64,000 nt of DNA from Paenibacillus roseus (GTDB lineage Bacteria; Bacillota; Bacilli; Paenibacillales; Paenibacillaceae). Under the pieces are notes generated by a model that was not told the origin of the DNA, made no database searches, and saw nothing but the letters and a program-made list of their open reading frames with translations. The translations under genes and the position numbers were made by a program. The stretch is from NCBI RefSeq assembly GCF_016424485.1, contig NZ_JAELUP010000113.1, positions 36,545-100,544 of the forward strand, written 5' to 3'. Below are positions 9,101 to 17,285 of the stretch, piece by piece; the first letter of the stretch is position 1, and each line of letters begins with the position of its first letter.

Positions 9101-12100
9101 GTGTAACGGCGACTGTCACTCCATCCGATTCATACACTTCGAACGTTGCGTACGCCGCTGGCGTTATCGCCAACTTGAACGCGGCTAGCGTCGTGCCGTA
9201 CGGAATGTTCGTGATCGTCTCGTTCACTGTTCCGCCAGTGCTCACTGTTCCGATTGTCGAGGTCAGTGTTGCATCGCTACTCGGCGGTGCGTTAACTGTT
9301 ACCGTGTACGTCGTTTTCGTTACGCCATCTTGCGCAGTGACGATGACCTTGTTGCCTGTCGCTAACACGGTCGAAACGGTCACTCCATCGGCTTTATACA
9401 CTTCGAACGTTGCGTGCGCCGCTGGCGTTATCGCTGACTTGAACGCGGCTAGCGTCGTACCGTAAGGGATGTTCGTGATCGTCTCATTCGTCGTTCCGCC
9501 TGTGCTTACCACCCCGATTGTCGACGTCAACGTCGCGTCGCTGCTTGGTGGTACGTTGACTGTTAACGTGTATGTGGTTTTTGTTACGCCGTCTTGGGCG
9601 ATGACGATGACCTTGTTGCCTGTCGCTAACACGGTCGCGACGGTCACTCCGTCGGCTTTATACACTTCGAACGTCGCGTGCGCCGCTGGCGTAATTGCCG
9701 ACTTGAACGCCGCTAGCGTCGTACTGTGCGGAATGTCGGTGATCGTCTCGTTCGCTGTTCCGCCTGTACTCACTGTCCCGATTGTCGACGTCAAAGTCGC
9801 GTCGCTGCTTGGCGGTGCGTTAACTGTTACCGTGTACGTCGTTTTTGTTACGCCGTCTTGGGCAGTGACGATGACTTTATTTCCTGTTGCCAACACGGTC
9901 GCAACGGTCACTCCGTCCGATTCATACACTTCGAACGTCGCGTGCGCCGCTGGCGTAATTGCCGACTTGAACGCGACTAATGTTGTACCATACGGAATGT
10001 CCGTGATCGTCTCGTTCACTGTTCCGCCTGTGCTCACCACTCCGATTGTCGACGTCAAAGTCGCGTCGCTGCTCGGTGGTGCAACGATCGTTACCGTGTA
10101 CGTCGTTTTCGTTACGCCGTCTTGGGCAGTGACGATGACTTTATTGCCTGTTGCCAGTGTAACGGCGACTGTCACTCCATCGGCTCTATACACTTCGAAC
10201 GTCGCATGCGCCGCTGGTGTTATCGCCAACTTGAAGGCTGCTAGTGTTGTACCATACGGAATGTCCGTGATCGTCTCGTTTGCTGTTCCGCCTGTGCTCA
10301 CCACCCCGATTGTCGACGTTAGCGTCGCATCGCTACTCGGCGGTGCGTTGACTGTTACCGTGTACGTCGTTTTCGTTACTCCATCTTGGGCGGTAACGAT
10401 GACTTTATTGCCTGTCACTAACGCAGTCGAAACGGTCAGTACATCCGCTTCATATACTTCGAACGTCGCGTGCGCCGCTGGTGTTATCGCCAACTTGAAC
10501 GCCGCTAGCGTCGTGCCATGCGGGATGTCCGTGATTGTCTCGTTCGCCGTTCCGCCTGTGCTTACCACCCCGATTGTCGAAGTCAGTGTTGCGTCGCTGC
10601 TTGGTGGTGCGCTAACTGTTACCGTATATGTCGTTTTCGTTACGCCATCTTGGGCAGTGACAATAACTTTGTTGCCTGTCGCTAACACGGTCGCAACCGT
10701 CACTCCGTCGGCTTTATACACTTCGAACGTCGCGTGTGCTGCTGGCGTTATTGCCAACTTGAACGCTGCTAACGTCGTGCCGTGCGGAATGTTCGTGATC
10801 GTCTCGTTTGCCGTTCCACCTGTGCTTACCACCCCGATTGTCGACGTTAGCGTCGCATCGCTACTCGGCGGTGCATTGACCGTTACCGTATATGTCGTTT
10901 TCGTTACGCCATCTTGGGCAGTGACAATAACTTTGTTGCCTGTCGCTAACACGGTCGAAACCGTCACTCCGTCGGCTTTATACACTTCGAACGTCGCGTG
11001 TGCTGCTGGCGTTATTGCCAACTTGAACGCTGCTAACGTCGTGCCGTGCGGAATGTTCGTGATCGTCTCGTTCGCCGTTCCGCCTGTGCTTACTGTTCCG
11101 ATTGTCGACGTCAAAGTCGCGTCGCTGCTCGGTGGTGCATCAATCGTTACCACATATGTCGTTTTCGTTACTCCATCTTGGGCGGTGACGATGACTTTAT
11201 TTCCTGTTGCCAGCAAAACTGCGACCGTCACTCCGTCCGCTTCATACACTTCGAACGTCGCGTGTGCCGCTGGCGTAATTGCCAACTTGAACGCGGCTAG
11301 TGTTGTGCCGTACGGAATGTTCGTGATCGTCTCGTTCGCTGTTCCGCCTGTACTAACTGTTCCGATTGTCGACGTCAGCGTCGCATCGCTACTCGGCGGT
11401 GCATCGATCGTTACCGCATATGTCGTTTTTGTTACGCCATCTTGGGCCGTGACGATGACTTTATTTCCTGTCACTAACGCGGTCGAAACCGTCACTCCAT
11501 CGGCTTTATACACCTCGAACGTCGCATGCGCCGCTGGCGTTATCGCCGACTTGAACGCCGCTAGCGTCGTACCGTACGGAATGTCCGTGATCGTCTCGTT
11601 CCCCGTTCCGCCTGTGCTCACTGTTCCAATTGTTGAGGTCAGTGTTGCGTCGCTGCTTGGTGGCGCATTGACCGTTACCGTGTACGTCGTTTTTGTTACG
11701 CCATCTTGGGCAGTGACAATGACTTTATTTCCTGTTGCCAGTGTAACGGCGACCGTCACTCCATCCGCTTTATACACTTCGAACGTCGCGTGTGCCGCTG
11801 GCGTTATCGCCAACTTGAACGCTGCTAACGTTGTAGCGTACGGAATGTCGGTGATCGTCTCGTTCCCCGTTCCGCCTGTGCTCACTGCTCCGATTGTCGA
11901 CGTCAAAGTCGCGTCGCTGCTTGGCGGTGCGTTAACTGTTACCGTGTACGTCGTTTTTGTTACGCCGTCTTGGGCAGTGACGATGACTTTATTTCCTGTT
12001 GCCAATGAAGTGGCTACTGTCACTCCATCCGATTCATACACTTCGAACGTCGCGTGCGCCGCTGGTGTAATTGCCAACTTGAACGCCGCTAGCGTCGTGC

Positions 12101-15100
12101 CGTACGGAATGTTCGTGATCGTCTCGTTCGCTGTTCCGCCTGTGCTTACCCCCCCGATTGTCGAGGTCAGCGTTGCGTCGCTGCTTGGCGGTGCATTAAC
12201 CGTTACCGTGTACGTCGTTTTTGTTACGCCGTCCTGGGCCGTGACGATGACTTTGTTGCCTGTTGCCAATGAAGTTGCGACTGTCACTCCATCCGATCCA
12301 TACACTTCAAACGTCGCGTGTGCCGCTGGCGTTATCGCCAACTTGAACGCTACTAACGTCGTGCCGTGCGGAATATCCGTGATCGTCTCGTTCACTGTTC
12401 CCCCAGCACTCACTGTCCCGATTGCCGACGTCAGCGTTGCATCGCTGCTTGGCGGTGCGTTGACCGTTACCGTGTACGTCGTTTTTGTTACGCCGTCTTG
12501 GGCAGTGACGATAACTTTGTTGCCTGTTGATAATGCGGTGGCGACCGTCACTCCATCTGCTTCATATACTTCGAACGTCGCGTGTGCCGCTGGCGTTATC
12601 GCCGACTTGAACGCTGCTAGTGTCGTACTATACGGAATGCTCGTAATCGTCTCGTTCGCCGTTCCTCCTGTGCTCACTGTCCCGATTGTCGACGTCAACG
12701 TTGCGTCGCTGCTTGGCGCATTAATTGTTATGGTATACGTCGTTTTCGTTACGCCATCTTGTGCAGTAACGATGACTTTATTTCCTGTTGCCAGTGAAGC
12801 TGCAACGGTCACTCCATCCGCTTCATACACTTGGAACGAAGCGTGCGCCGCTGGCGTTATCGCCGACTTAAACGCCGCTAGCGTTGTGCCATACGGAATG
12901 TTCGTAATCGTCTCGTTCGCCGTTCCGCCTGTACTCACCGTCCCGATTGTCGAGGTCAGCGTCGCGGCGCTGTTCGGTGCTACGGTAACAGTAACTGTCC
13001 ATGTTTGGCTGGTATTATCTGCGGCAGTCACCCTGTAACTAACCGGATTGGTAAAATTGTTAGCGGTCGTACCGCTCACCTGCGTCACGGTGCCCACCCT
13101 TGCGGAAGCTCCTGGCGATAAGCTGAACGAGGCCACAAGTCCGTTTAAGCTCGTGCCGTACTGAACCTCGATCGCTACCGTACGAGAACTCACATTTATC
13201 GTTGCCGGACCCGTTTGCTTGTCGAAGCTGAAAGACGTTATCGCCTTCTCGCTGCTTGGCGCAACCGTAACAGTAACTTTCCAGTCTTGTGTGCTGTTGT
13301 CCTCTGCCGTAATCGTATACGTGACTGTATTCGTGAAATCGTTAGCCGTCACACCGCTCACTTGCGCCACTGCTCCGACCTTGGCTGAAGCTCCTGCCGA
13401 CAGAGTGAAGCTCGCTACCAAACCATTCAGATTCGTACCGTGAGCCACTTTGATCGTTACGGTACGCGCTGTCGTATTAATTGTTGCGCCTGAGGTCTGC
13501 TCGGCCAACGAAAAGGCAGTTATCGCTTTTGCGCTATTCCTCGCGATCGTTACCGTATAGGTTACTTTGTTTACTCCATTCTGTGCGGTTACAATAACCT
13601 TAGAGCCGGTAGCCAACACCGTTGCTTCCGTTACACCATCCGCGTTATAAATAACGTACGTTGCCCCAGCCGCCGCTCTAATGGCAGCGTTCAATGCACT
13701 AAACGTCGTTCCATAAGGAACCGTGATCGTTTCATTCGCCGTCCCGCCTGTGCTCACGGTTCCAATAGTCGAGGTCAGTGTCGCGTCGCTATTAAGATCG
13801 ATCGTCACTCTATACACTACCCTGGAAACACCATCCTGCGCGGTGACAATGACTTTCCTCCCCGAACGCAGCGATGTGGCAACAGTCGTTTCATCGCTAT
13901 TGTAAATTTCAAATGTAGCTCCAAATGCAGGTGTAATCGCTGCCTTCAATTCGGCCAAGCTCGTCCCATAAGGGATGCTGGTAATTGTTTCGAGCGCTGT
14001 TCTCCCTGTGCTCACAACCCCAATGGTCGAGGTCATTGTAGCGTCCGTATTTAGAGCCACCGTAATGGAATAAGTGACTTTGTTCACTCCATTTTCCGCA
14101 GTGACAATCAATTTTTTCCCCGTAGCCAGCGTCGTGGCAACGGTTATTCCATCGGCATCATACACCTCGAATGTCGCGCCGTCCGCCGGGGTAACAGCAG
14201 CCTTCAAAGGCGCTAGCGTCGTACCGTAAGGAACCGTAAAGGTTTCATTTGCCGTCCCCCCAGTGCTTACTACACCGATTGTCGACTTTATTGTTGCGTC
14301 CCCGTTCGCTGTGAAACTCACCGCATAAACGACTTTCGTCAGGCCATCCTCTGCGGTAACAACAACCTTGCTTCCTCTTGACAACTCCGTCGCCAATGTG
14401 GCTTCATCAGCATTGTAAATATCAAATGAGGCGCCAGGAGCCGGGGTAATTGCTTTAATGAGTGCATTCAGCGTTGAGCCATAAGGCACATCGCGAAGCG
14501 TCTCATTTGACGTCCCGCCTGCGCTGACTGTTCCTAATGTGGTGGCAAGCGTGGCATCGCTTGAGGGCGGCAGCACGGTTGCGGTATACGTTGTCCGCAC
14601 GGTTCCGCCCAGGGCGGAAACAACGATTTGAACGCCTGTCTTTAAAGTAGTTGCTAACGTCGCGCCATCGGCATCATAAATCTCAAAAGTTGCTCCGGCA
14701 GACGGTGTAATCGCCCCCCTTAACGCCGCCAACGTGGTACCGTAAGGGATGTCGGTTATCGTTTCGTTTGCCGTTCCGCCCGCACTTACAGTACCGATCC
14801 CGGAGGTCAGCGTGGCGCTGCCCGCTGCAGAAACCCAGCTGGCATATAACGTCGTCGTCTCAGCGATCGCGAAGGAAGACCCTATTCGGTAAAATTGACC
14901 GCTGCCGTCAGCCTTCGTGTTCCAGCCATCGATCATATATCCTGCTTTGGTTAAATGGAATCCGGCATCGAGAACGACTTTCGTTCCCGGCATATAAGAC
15001 ACACTCGGTGGAATGGCGCCACCTTCATTGCCGTTGCCGTCATAATCCAAATACGCCTGTATTTCTCGCAAATACGGGTACCCGCCATTGTGCTCGGGAG

Positions 15101-16733
15101 CGATCGCCCATCGATTCGTAAAGTCCCACTGGTTCGCCGAGTCCGCTATATACGTAGCGATTTGCTGCATTTCCGAGGTTGACTTGCCCGTTCCGCCCTT
15201 CGAGACGGATTGTCCGGTAGTTGTATGATCGAAGAAACTGTTGACAGTCGTATCCGAATAGATACGCCCAACCAGACCGCCGACTTCTCCTGTTCCGCTC
15301 ACCTGTCCGGCAGCATAGCTGTTGCTGATCGGTCCGTTCACGTTCCAGCCAACCAAACCGCCGGTCGCTTCTGCTCCGCTTACTTTTCCTAAAGCGTAGC
15401 TGTTGCTGATCTTCTCTAGCACATTCCAGCCAACAAGTCCGCCGGCAAGAACTGCCCCTTTTACTTCGCCTGTGGCAAAACTCCCTTCTACTTCCCCGTT
15501 ACTGTTGGCTCCGACCAGTCCGCCGGCTTGCGTACCGTAAACATCGCCTGTCGCGAAGCTGCTAGCAATTTTCCCTGCCAGGCTATAGCCGACCAACCCC
15601 CCTGCATATTCAAAATCCGTGCTGCCTTTGACAAGGCTTGACGAGTAGCTTTTTGTAATTGAGCCATAGTCGGTTCTGCCAACCAGACCGCCGGCATCGC
15701 TGCCTCCGCCGGGGCCGCTAATCGCTGCTGACGCATAGCTGTTGCTGATAGTACCCCGACTGTCATAACCAACCAAGCCGCCTACTTCGAACTTGCCGCT
15801 TATGTTGCCCGAGGCAAAGCTGTCGCGGATCGTTCCAGATTGATTATATCCAACGAGTCCACCAACGTTTTCTAAGTCCTCAATGCCGCTCACTGCTCCC
15901 GCGGTGTGGCTGCTGCCGATAATCGATCCTTGGTAGTTCCAGCCGACCAAGCCGCCGGTGTTCTGTGACCCTGTGACGGCCCCTTCGGCATGACTATCCG
16001 TTATCGTTGCTTCAGCTCGCGATTGCCAGCCTATCAGTCCGCCTGTGTGAAGAGAGCCATACACAGTTACCGCAGCAAAACTGCTCAGAATCTCCCCGCT
16101 GTTAACGCCCGCAAGCCCCCCTATATTCTCCTCCCCACGCGAGTTGCCTGCCGCATCGCTGTTGCGAATTGTCCCCGCGCCATTGCTGCCCACAAGCACG
16201 CCTACGCCCTTTTTCCCCGTAACGCTTCCTGATGCATGGCTGTTTTCAATTACTCCGCCTGCGTTTACGCCAGCCAAGCCGCCTGCCCAGTTTCTTGCGT
16301 TTATCGTTACATTGTCCAGTTTGAGGTTGGAAATGACACCTTCTTCCCCGATATAACCAAATAGACCTGCTAAATCTCTCGTGCTGTCAGTGATGGTTAA
16401 ACCGTTTACGGCATAACCGTTTCCATCGAAATGCCCTAAGAACGGGGTGTCTCCTGACCCGATAGGCACCCAGCCTCCCCCGCTTGCAAAACTGCGCAAA
16501 TCGATATTCGTTGTTAGTTTGAAATAAAGATTTTCACGTAAATAACGCTCCCTTACCTTGTTAAGCTGGGAGCCGGTACTAATTAAATATGGATTGCCTG
16601 GGGTGCCGTCTCCCCGAAACTCATCGGCTGCTGCGGAAGCGTTGCCGTACCCGAGCAGCCCAGAAGGCAACGCGGAGGTCAAAACCAGCAATGCCAACGC
16701 AATTGTGAATACTTTTCTGCTTAAATGGATCAT
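6132..16733 (-). CDS. Giant SLH-anchored surface protein with GLUG repeats and a 27-unit beta-repeat stalk
   Basis: A 3533-residue exported protein. GGAGG precedes the ATG by 10 nt. Residues 1-36 are a signal peptide (ending near NASAAAD). Residues ~85-500 are about 15 GLUG-type repeats (GGLVGYN...I.NSYASG pattern). About 565-640 is an InlB/Listeria-Bacteroides-type repeat (GYMIDGWNTKADGSG...TTLYASW). About 645-3210 holds 27 units of ~88 residues (SDATLTSTIGTVSTGGTANE...), two of another beta type (AKAITAFSL, EKAITSFSF) being inserted after unit 5; the last 22 units are nearly identical. About 3230-3350 is a linker/ZU5-like module. Three SLH domains end the protein (DGSFRPNRMVTRAEF; DGTFRPDAPITRLEM; SNRFEPYARATRAEA) and should bind pyruvylated secondary wall polymer. 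The layout suggests a long fibrous adhesin: variable-length stalk, N-terminal beta-helix-like head. Ligand unknown. Confidence 0.9.
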   Translation of the reverse strand: MIHLSRKVFTIALALLVLTSALPSGLLGYGNASAAADEFRGDGTPGNPYLISTGSQLNKVRERYLRENLYFKLTTNIDLRSFASGGGWVPIGSGDTPFLGHFDGNGYAVNGLTITDSTRDLAGLFGYIGEEGVISNLKLDNVTINARNWAGGLAGVNAGGVIENSHASGSVTGKKGVGVLVGSNGAGTIRNSDAAGNSRGEENIGGLAGVNSGEILSSFAAVTVYGSLHTGGLIGWQSRAEATITDSHAEGAVTGSQNTGGLVGWNYQGSIIGSSHTAGAVSGIEDLENVGGLVGYNQSGTIRDSFASGNISGKFEVGGLVGYDSRGTISNSYASAAISGPGGGSDAGGLVGRTDYGSITKSYSSSLVKGSTDFEYAGGLVGYSLAGKIASSFATGDVYGTQAGGLVGANSNGEVEGSFATGEVKGAVLAGGLVGWNVLEKISNSYALGKVSGAEATGGLVGWNVNGPISNSYAAGQVSGTGEVGGLVGRIYSDTTVNSFFDHTTTGQSVSKGGTGKSTSEMQQIATYIADSANQWDFTNRWAIAPEHNGGYPYLREIQAYLDYDGNGNEGGAIPPSVSYMPGTKVVLDAGFHLTKAGYMIDGWNTKADGSGQFYRIGSSFAIAETTTLYASWVSAAGSATLTSGIGTVSAGGTANETITDIPYGTTLAALRGAITPSAGATFEIYDADGATLATTLKTGVQIVVSALGGTVRTTYTATVLPPSSDATLATTLGTVSAGGTSNETLRDVPYGSTLNALIKAITPAPGASFDIYNADEATLATELSRGSKVVVTAEDGLTKVVYAVSFTANGDATIKSTIGVVSTGGTANETFTVPYGTTLAPLKAAVTPADGATFEVYDADGITVATTLATGKKLIVTAENGVNKVTYSITVALNTDATMTSTIGVVSTGRTALETITSIPYGTSLAELKAAITPAFGATFEIYNSDETTVATSLRSGRKVIVTAQDGVSRVVYRVTIDLNSDATLTSTIGTVSTGGTANETITVPYGTTFSALNAAIRAAAGATYVIYNADGVTEATVLATGSKVIVTAQNGVNKVTYTVTIARNSAKAITAFSLAEQTSGATINTTARTVTIKVAHGTNLNGLVASFTLSAGASAKVGAVAQVSGVTANDFTNTVTYTITAEDNSTQDWKVTVTVAPSSEKAITSFSFDKQTGPATINVSSRTVAIEVQYGTSLNGLVASFSLSPGASARVGTVTQVSGTTANNFTNPVSYRVTAADNTSQTWTVTVTVAPNSAATLTSTIGTVSTGGTANETITNIPYGTTLAAFKSAITPAAHASFQVYEADGVTVAASLATGNKVIVTAQDGVTKTTYTITINAPSSDATLTSTIGTVSTGGTANETITSIPYSTTLAAFKSAITPAAHATFEVYEADGVTVATALSTGNKVIVTAQDGVTKTTYTVTVNAPPSSDATLTSAIGTVSAGGTVNETITDIPHGTTLVAFKLAITPAAHATFEVYGSDGVTVATSLATGNKVIVTAQDGVTKTTYTVTVNAPPSSDATLTSTIGGVSTGGTANETITNIPYGTTLAAFKLAITPAAHATFEVYESDGVTVATSLATGNKVIVTAQDGVTKTTYTVTVNAPPSSDATLTSTIGAVSTGGTGNETITDIPYATTLAAFKLAITPAAHATFEVYKADGVTVAVTLATGNKVIVTAQDGVTKTTYTVTVNAPPSSDATLTSTIGTVSTGGTGNETITDIPYGTTLAAFKSAITPAAHATFEVYKADGVTVSTALVTGNKVIVTAQDGVTKTTYAVTIDAPPSSDATLTSTIGTVSTGGTANETITNIPYGTTLAAFKLAITPAAHATFEVYEADGVTVAVLLATGNKVIVTAQDGVTKTTYVVTIDAPPSSDATLTSTIGTVSTGGTANETITNIPHGTTLAAFKLAITPAAHATFEVYKADGVTVSTVLATGNKVIVTAQDGVTKTTYTVTVNAPPSSDATLTSTIGVVSTGGTANETITNIPHGTTLAAFKLAITPAAHATFEVYKADGVTVATVLATGNKVIVTAQDGVTKTTYTVTVSAPPSSDATLTSTIGVVSTGGTANETITDIPHGTTLAAFKLAITPAAHATFEVYEADVLTVSTALVTGNKVIVTAQDGVTKTTYTVTVNAPPSSDATLTSTIGVVSTGGTANETITDIPYGTTLAAFKLAITPAAHATFEVYRADGVTVAVTLATGNKVIVTAQDGVTKTTYTVTIVAPPSSDATLTSTIGVVSTGGTVNETITDIPYGTTLVAFKSAITPAAHATFEVYESDGVTVATVLATGNKVIVTAQDGVTKTTYTVTVNAPPSSDATLTSTIGTVSTGGTANETITDIPHSTTLAAFKSAITPAAHATFEVYKADGVTVATVLATGNKVIVIAQDGVTKTTYTLTVNVPPSSDATLTSTIGVVSTGGTTNETITNIPYGTTLAAFKSAITPAAHATFEVYKADGVTVSTVLATGNKVIVTAQDGVTKTTYTVTVNAPPSSDATLTSTIGTVSTGGTVNETITNIPYGTTLAAFKLAITPAAYATFEVYESDGVTVAVTLATGNKVIVTAQDGVTKTTYTVTVNAPPSSDATLTSTIGVVSTGGTADETITDIPHGTTLAAFKMAITPAAHASFEVYKADGVTVATVLATGNKVIVTAQDGVTKTTYTVTVNAPPSSDATLTSTIGTVSTGGTANETITNIPHGTTLAAFRSAITPALHATFEVYKADGVTVSTVLATGNKVIVTAQDGVTKTTYTVTVNVPPSSDATLTSTIGVVSTGGTANETITNIPYGTTLAAFKSGITVAANASFEVYESDGVTVAVTLATGNKVIVIAQDGVTKTTYTVIVNAPPSSDATLTSTIGTVSAGGTVNETITDIPYGTTLAAFKLAITPAAHATFEVYEADGVTIATALATGNKVIVTAQDGVTKTTYTVTVNAPPSSDATLTSTIGVVSTGGTANETITNIPYGTTLAAFKSAITPAAHATFEMYESDGVTVAVTLATGNKVIVTAQDGVTKTTYTVTVNAPPSSDATLTSTIGTVSTGGTANETITNIPYGTTLAAFKSGITVAANASFEVYESDGVTVAVTLATGNKVIVTAQDGVTKTTYTVTVNAPPSSDATLTSTIGTVSAGGTGNETIKNIPYGTTLAAFKSAITPAAHATFEVYEADGVTVAVTLATGNKVIVTAQDGVTKTTYTLTVNAPPSNGGGSTSPTGGGYAPGKHKSNDGRLSLLAGQEGEVSLEDEVVVFIPAGAADRDLKITIDKLTNVDGLLTDKEILASNAFEITKNFQGNFKKPVTLTFIFNPDKLKSYQRPSVFYYDEEKRSWIEIAGGTINGNKITVTVDHFTKFAVFAVGQGTEPEQENNTPVKLIDIAGHWAESSIKRAVDKGIAKGYQDGSFRPNRMVTRAEFTVMLMNALHPQMAEPGTKLHFKDATEIGEWAKKAVAQAVQAGYITGYSDGTFRPDAPITRLEMAVMTAKASRLNLQASVSTGFNDDKQIPAWAKEAVAAIKNRGYMSGKGSNRFEPYARATRAEAVTVLLKVASEAKN
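7165..12972 (-). repeat. 22-copy, 264-bp tandem repeat inside the giant SLH gene
   Basis: Twenty-two consecutive 88-codon units with a strict 264-bp period; equivalent bases recur at 8934, 9198, 9726 and 11046. Differences are mostly single substitutions, with recurring alternatives at a few positions (for example NIPYG, DIPHG; KADG, ESDG, EADG). Five older, diverged units lie upstream in the gene (to ~14810). Such an array should change copy number by recombination. It also opens the antisense strand, so long antisense frames there are artefacts. Confidence 0.93.
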
Positions 16734-16893
16734 CGTTCAATTTCCTCCCTGAATCGCCATTTTCCATATCGCCCTTTAACCGCATTGTATGCTAACCGGA
16801 TAAAAGAATAATGAAAAATTCACCTTAAACTTCGCCTCAGAGAGCGACAATTTTATTAAAAAATCCCGCCAATGGTTACCCCGAATTTCTGCT

Positions 16894-16944
16894 CACAAGC
16901 GTAAACGGCTTTGGACAGACAAAGCTTCGTTTCGCGTAGTAAAT
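16894..16944 (+). repeat. Copy 3 of dispersed CACAAGCGTAAACGG repeat
   Basis: CACAAGCGTAAACGGCTTTG at 16894-16913, then a short hairpin (CTTTG...CAAAG) and a CTTCGTTTCGCG tail shared with copy 2. Confidence 0.7.
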
Positions 16945-16971
16945 ATAAGCCATTTTTTATAAATGTAAAAC

Positions 16972-17197
16972 TTATAAAGGCTCAACCTAAAAATCAGTGC
17001 TTGACAGACAGGAGAGAGCAGCGAAGGGGCAAAGGAATTCTGGAGAAACGCTAGTGGTTGCCTTTAAAGCCCGATTCCCCCTTAACTCCCATGAAATGAA
17101 GGAATCGGGCTTTAACAGGGATCGGAAGAATCCTCTGCCACGCAGCGTTCCCCCTCGCTAGTGGTCAAGCACTGATTTTGGTTTTGAGCCCTTATAA
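16972..17197 (-). mobile_element. MITE-like palindromic element, copy B (inverted relative to copy A)
   Basis: About 226 bp with ~33-bp terminal inverted repeats (TTATAAAGGCTCAACC...TGCTTGAC and GTCAAGCACTGATTTT...GAGCCCTTATAA) and the same internal dyad (17066-17078 with 17101-17113). The arm with CACGCAGCG and CCTCTGCC is on the right here but on the left in copy A, so the core is inverted while the surrounding repeat is not. Confidence 0.7.
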
Positions 17198-17209
17198 ATG
17201 GCTTATATT

Positions 17210-17245
17210 TTAAAAGAGCCTCCGGCGTGCTATTCCACCGGAGGC
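17210..17245 (-). terminator. Terminator of the 1412-residue SLH gene
   Basis: GCCTCCGG (17218-17225) pairs with CCGGAGGC (17238-17245); on the minus strand a TCTTTTAAAA stretch follows. It lies 40 bp beyond the stop codon. Confidence 0.8.
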
Positions 17246-17285
17246 CTATCCATGCGATCTATTCAACAACTAATGCAAGAACATA

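Noticed and set aside
7180..13038. Two very long plus-strand frames (761 and 1189 codons) antisense to the giant gene
   Set aside because: They arise because the 264-bp unit has no stop in that antisense frame and is repeated 22 times; the translation is a low-complexity repeat without start signal or family features.
14768..16752. Several plus-strand frames of 60-120 codons opposite the GLUG region
   Set aside because: Shadow frames of the well-supported minus-strand gene, without start signals.
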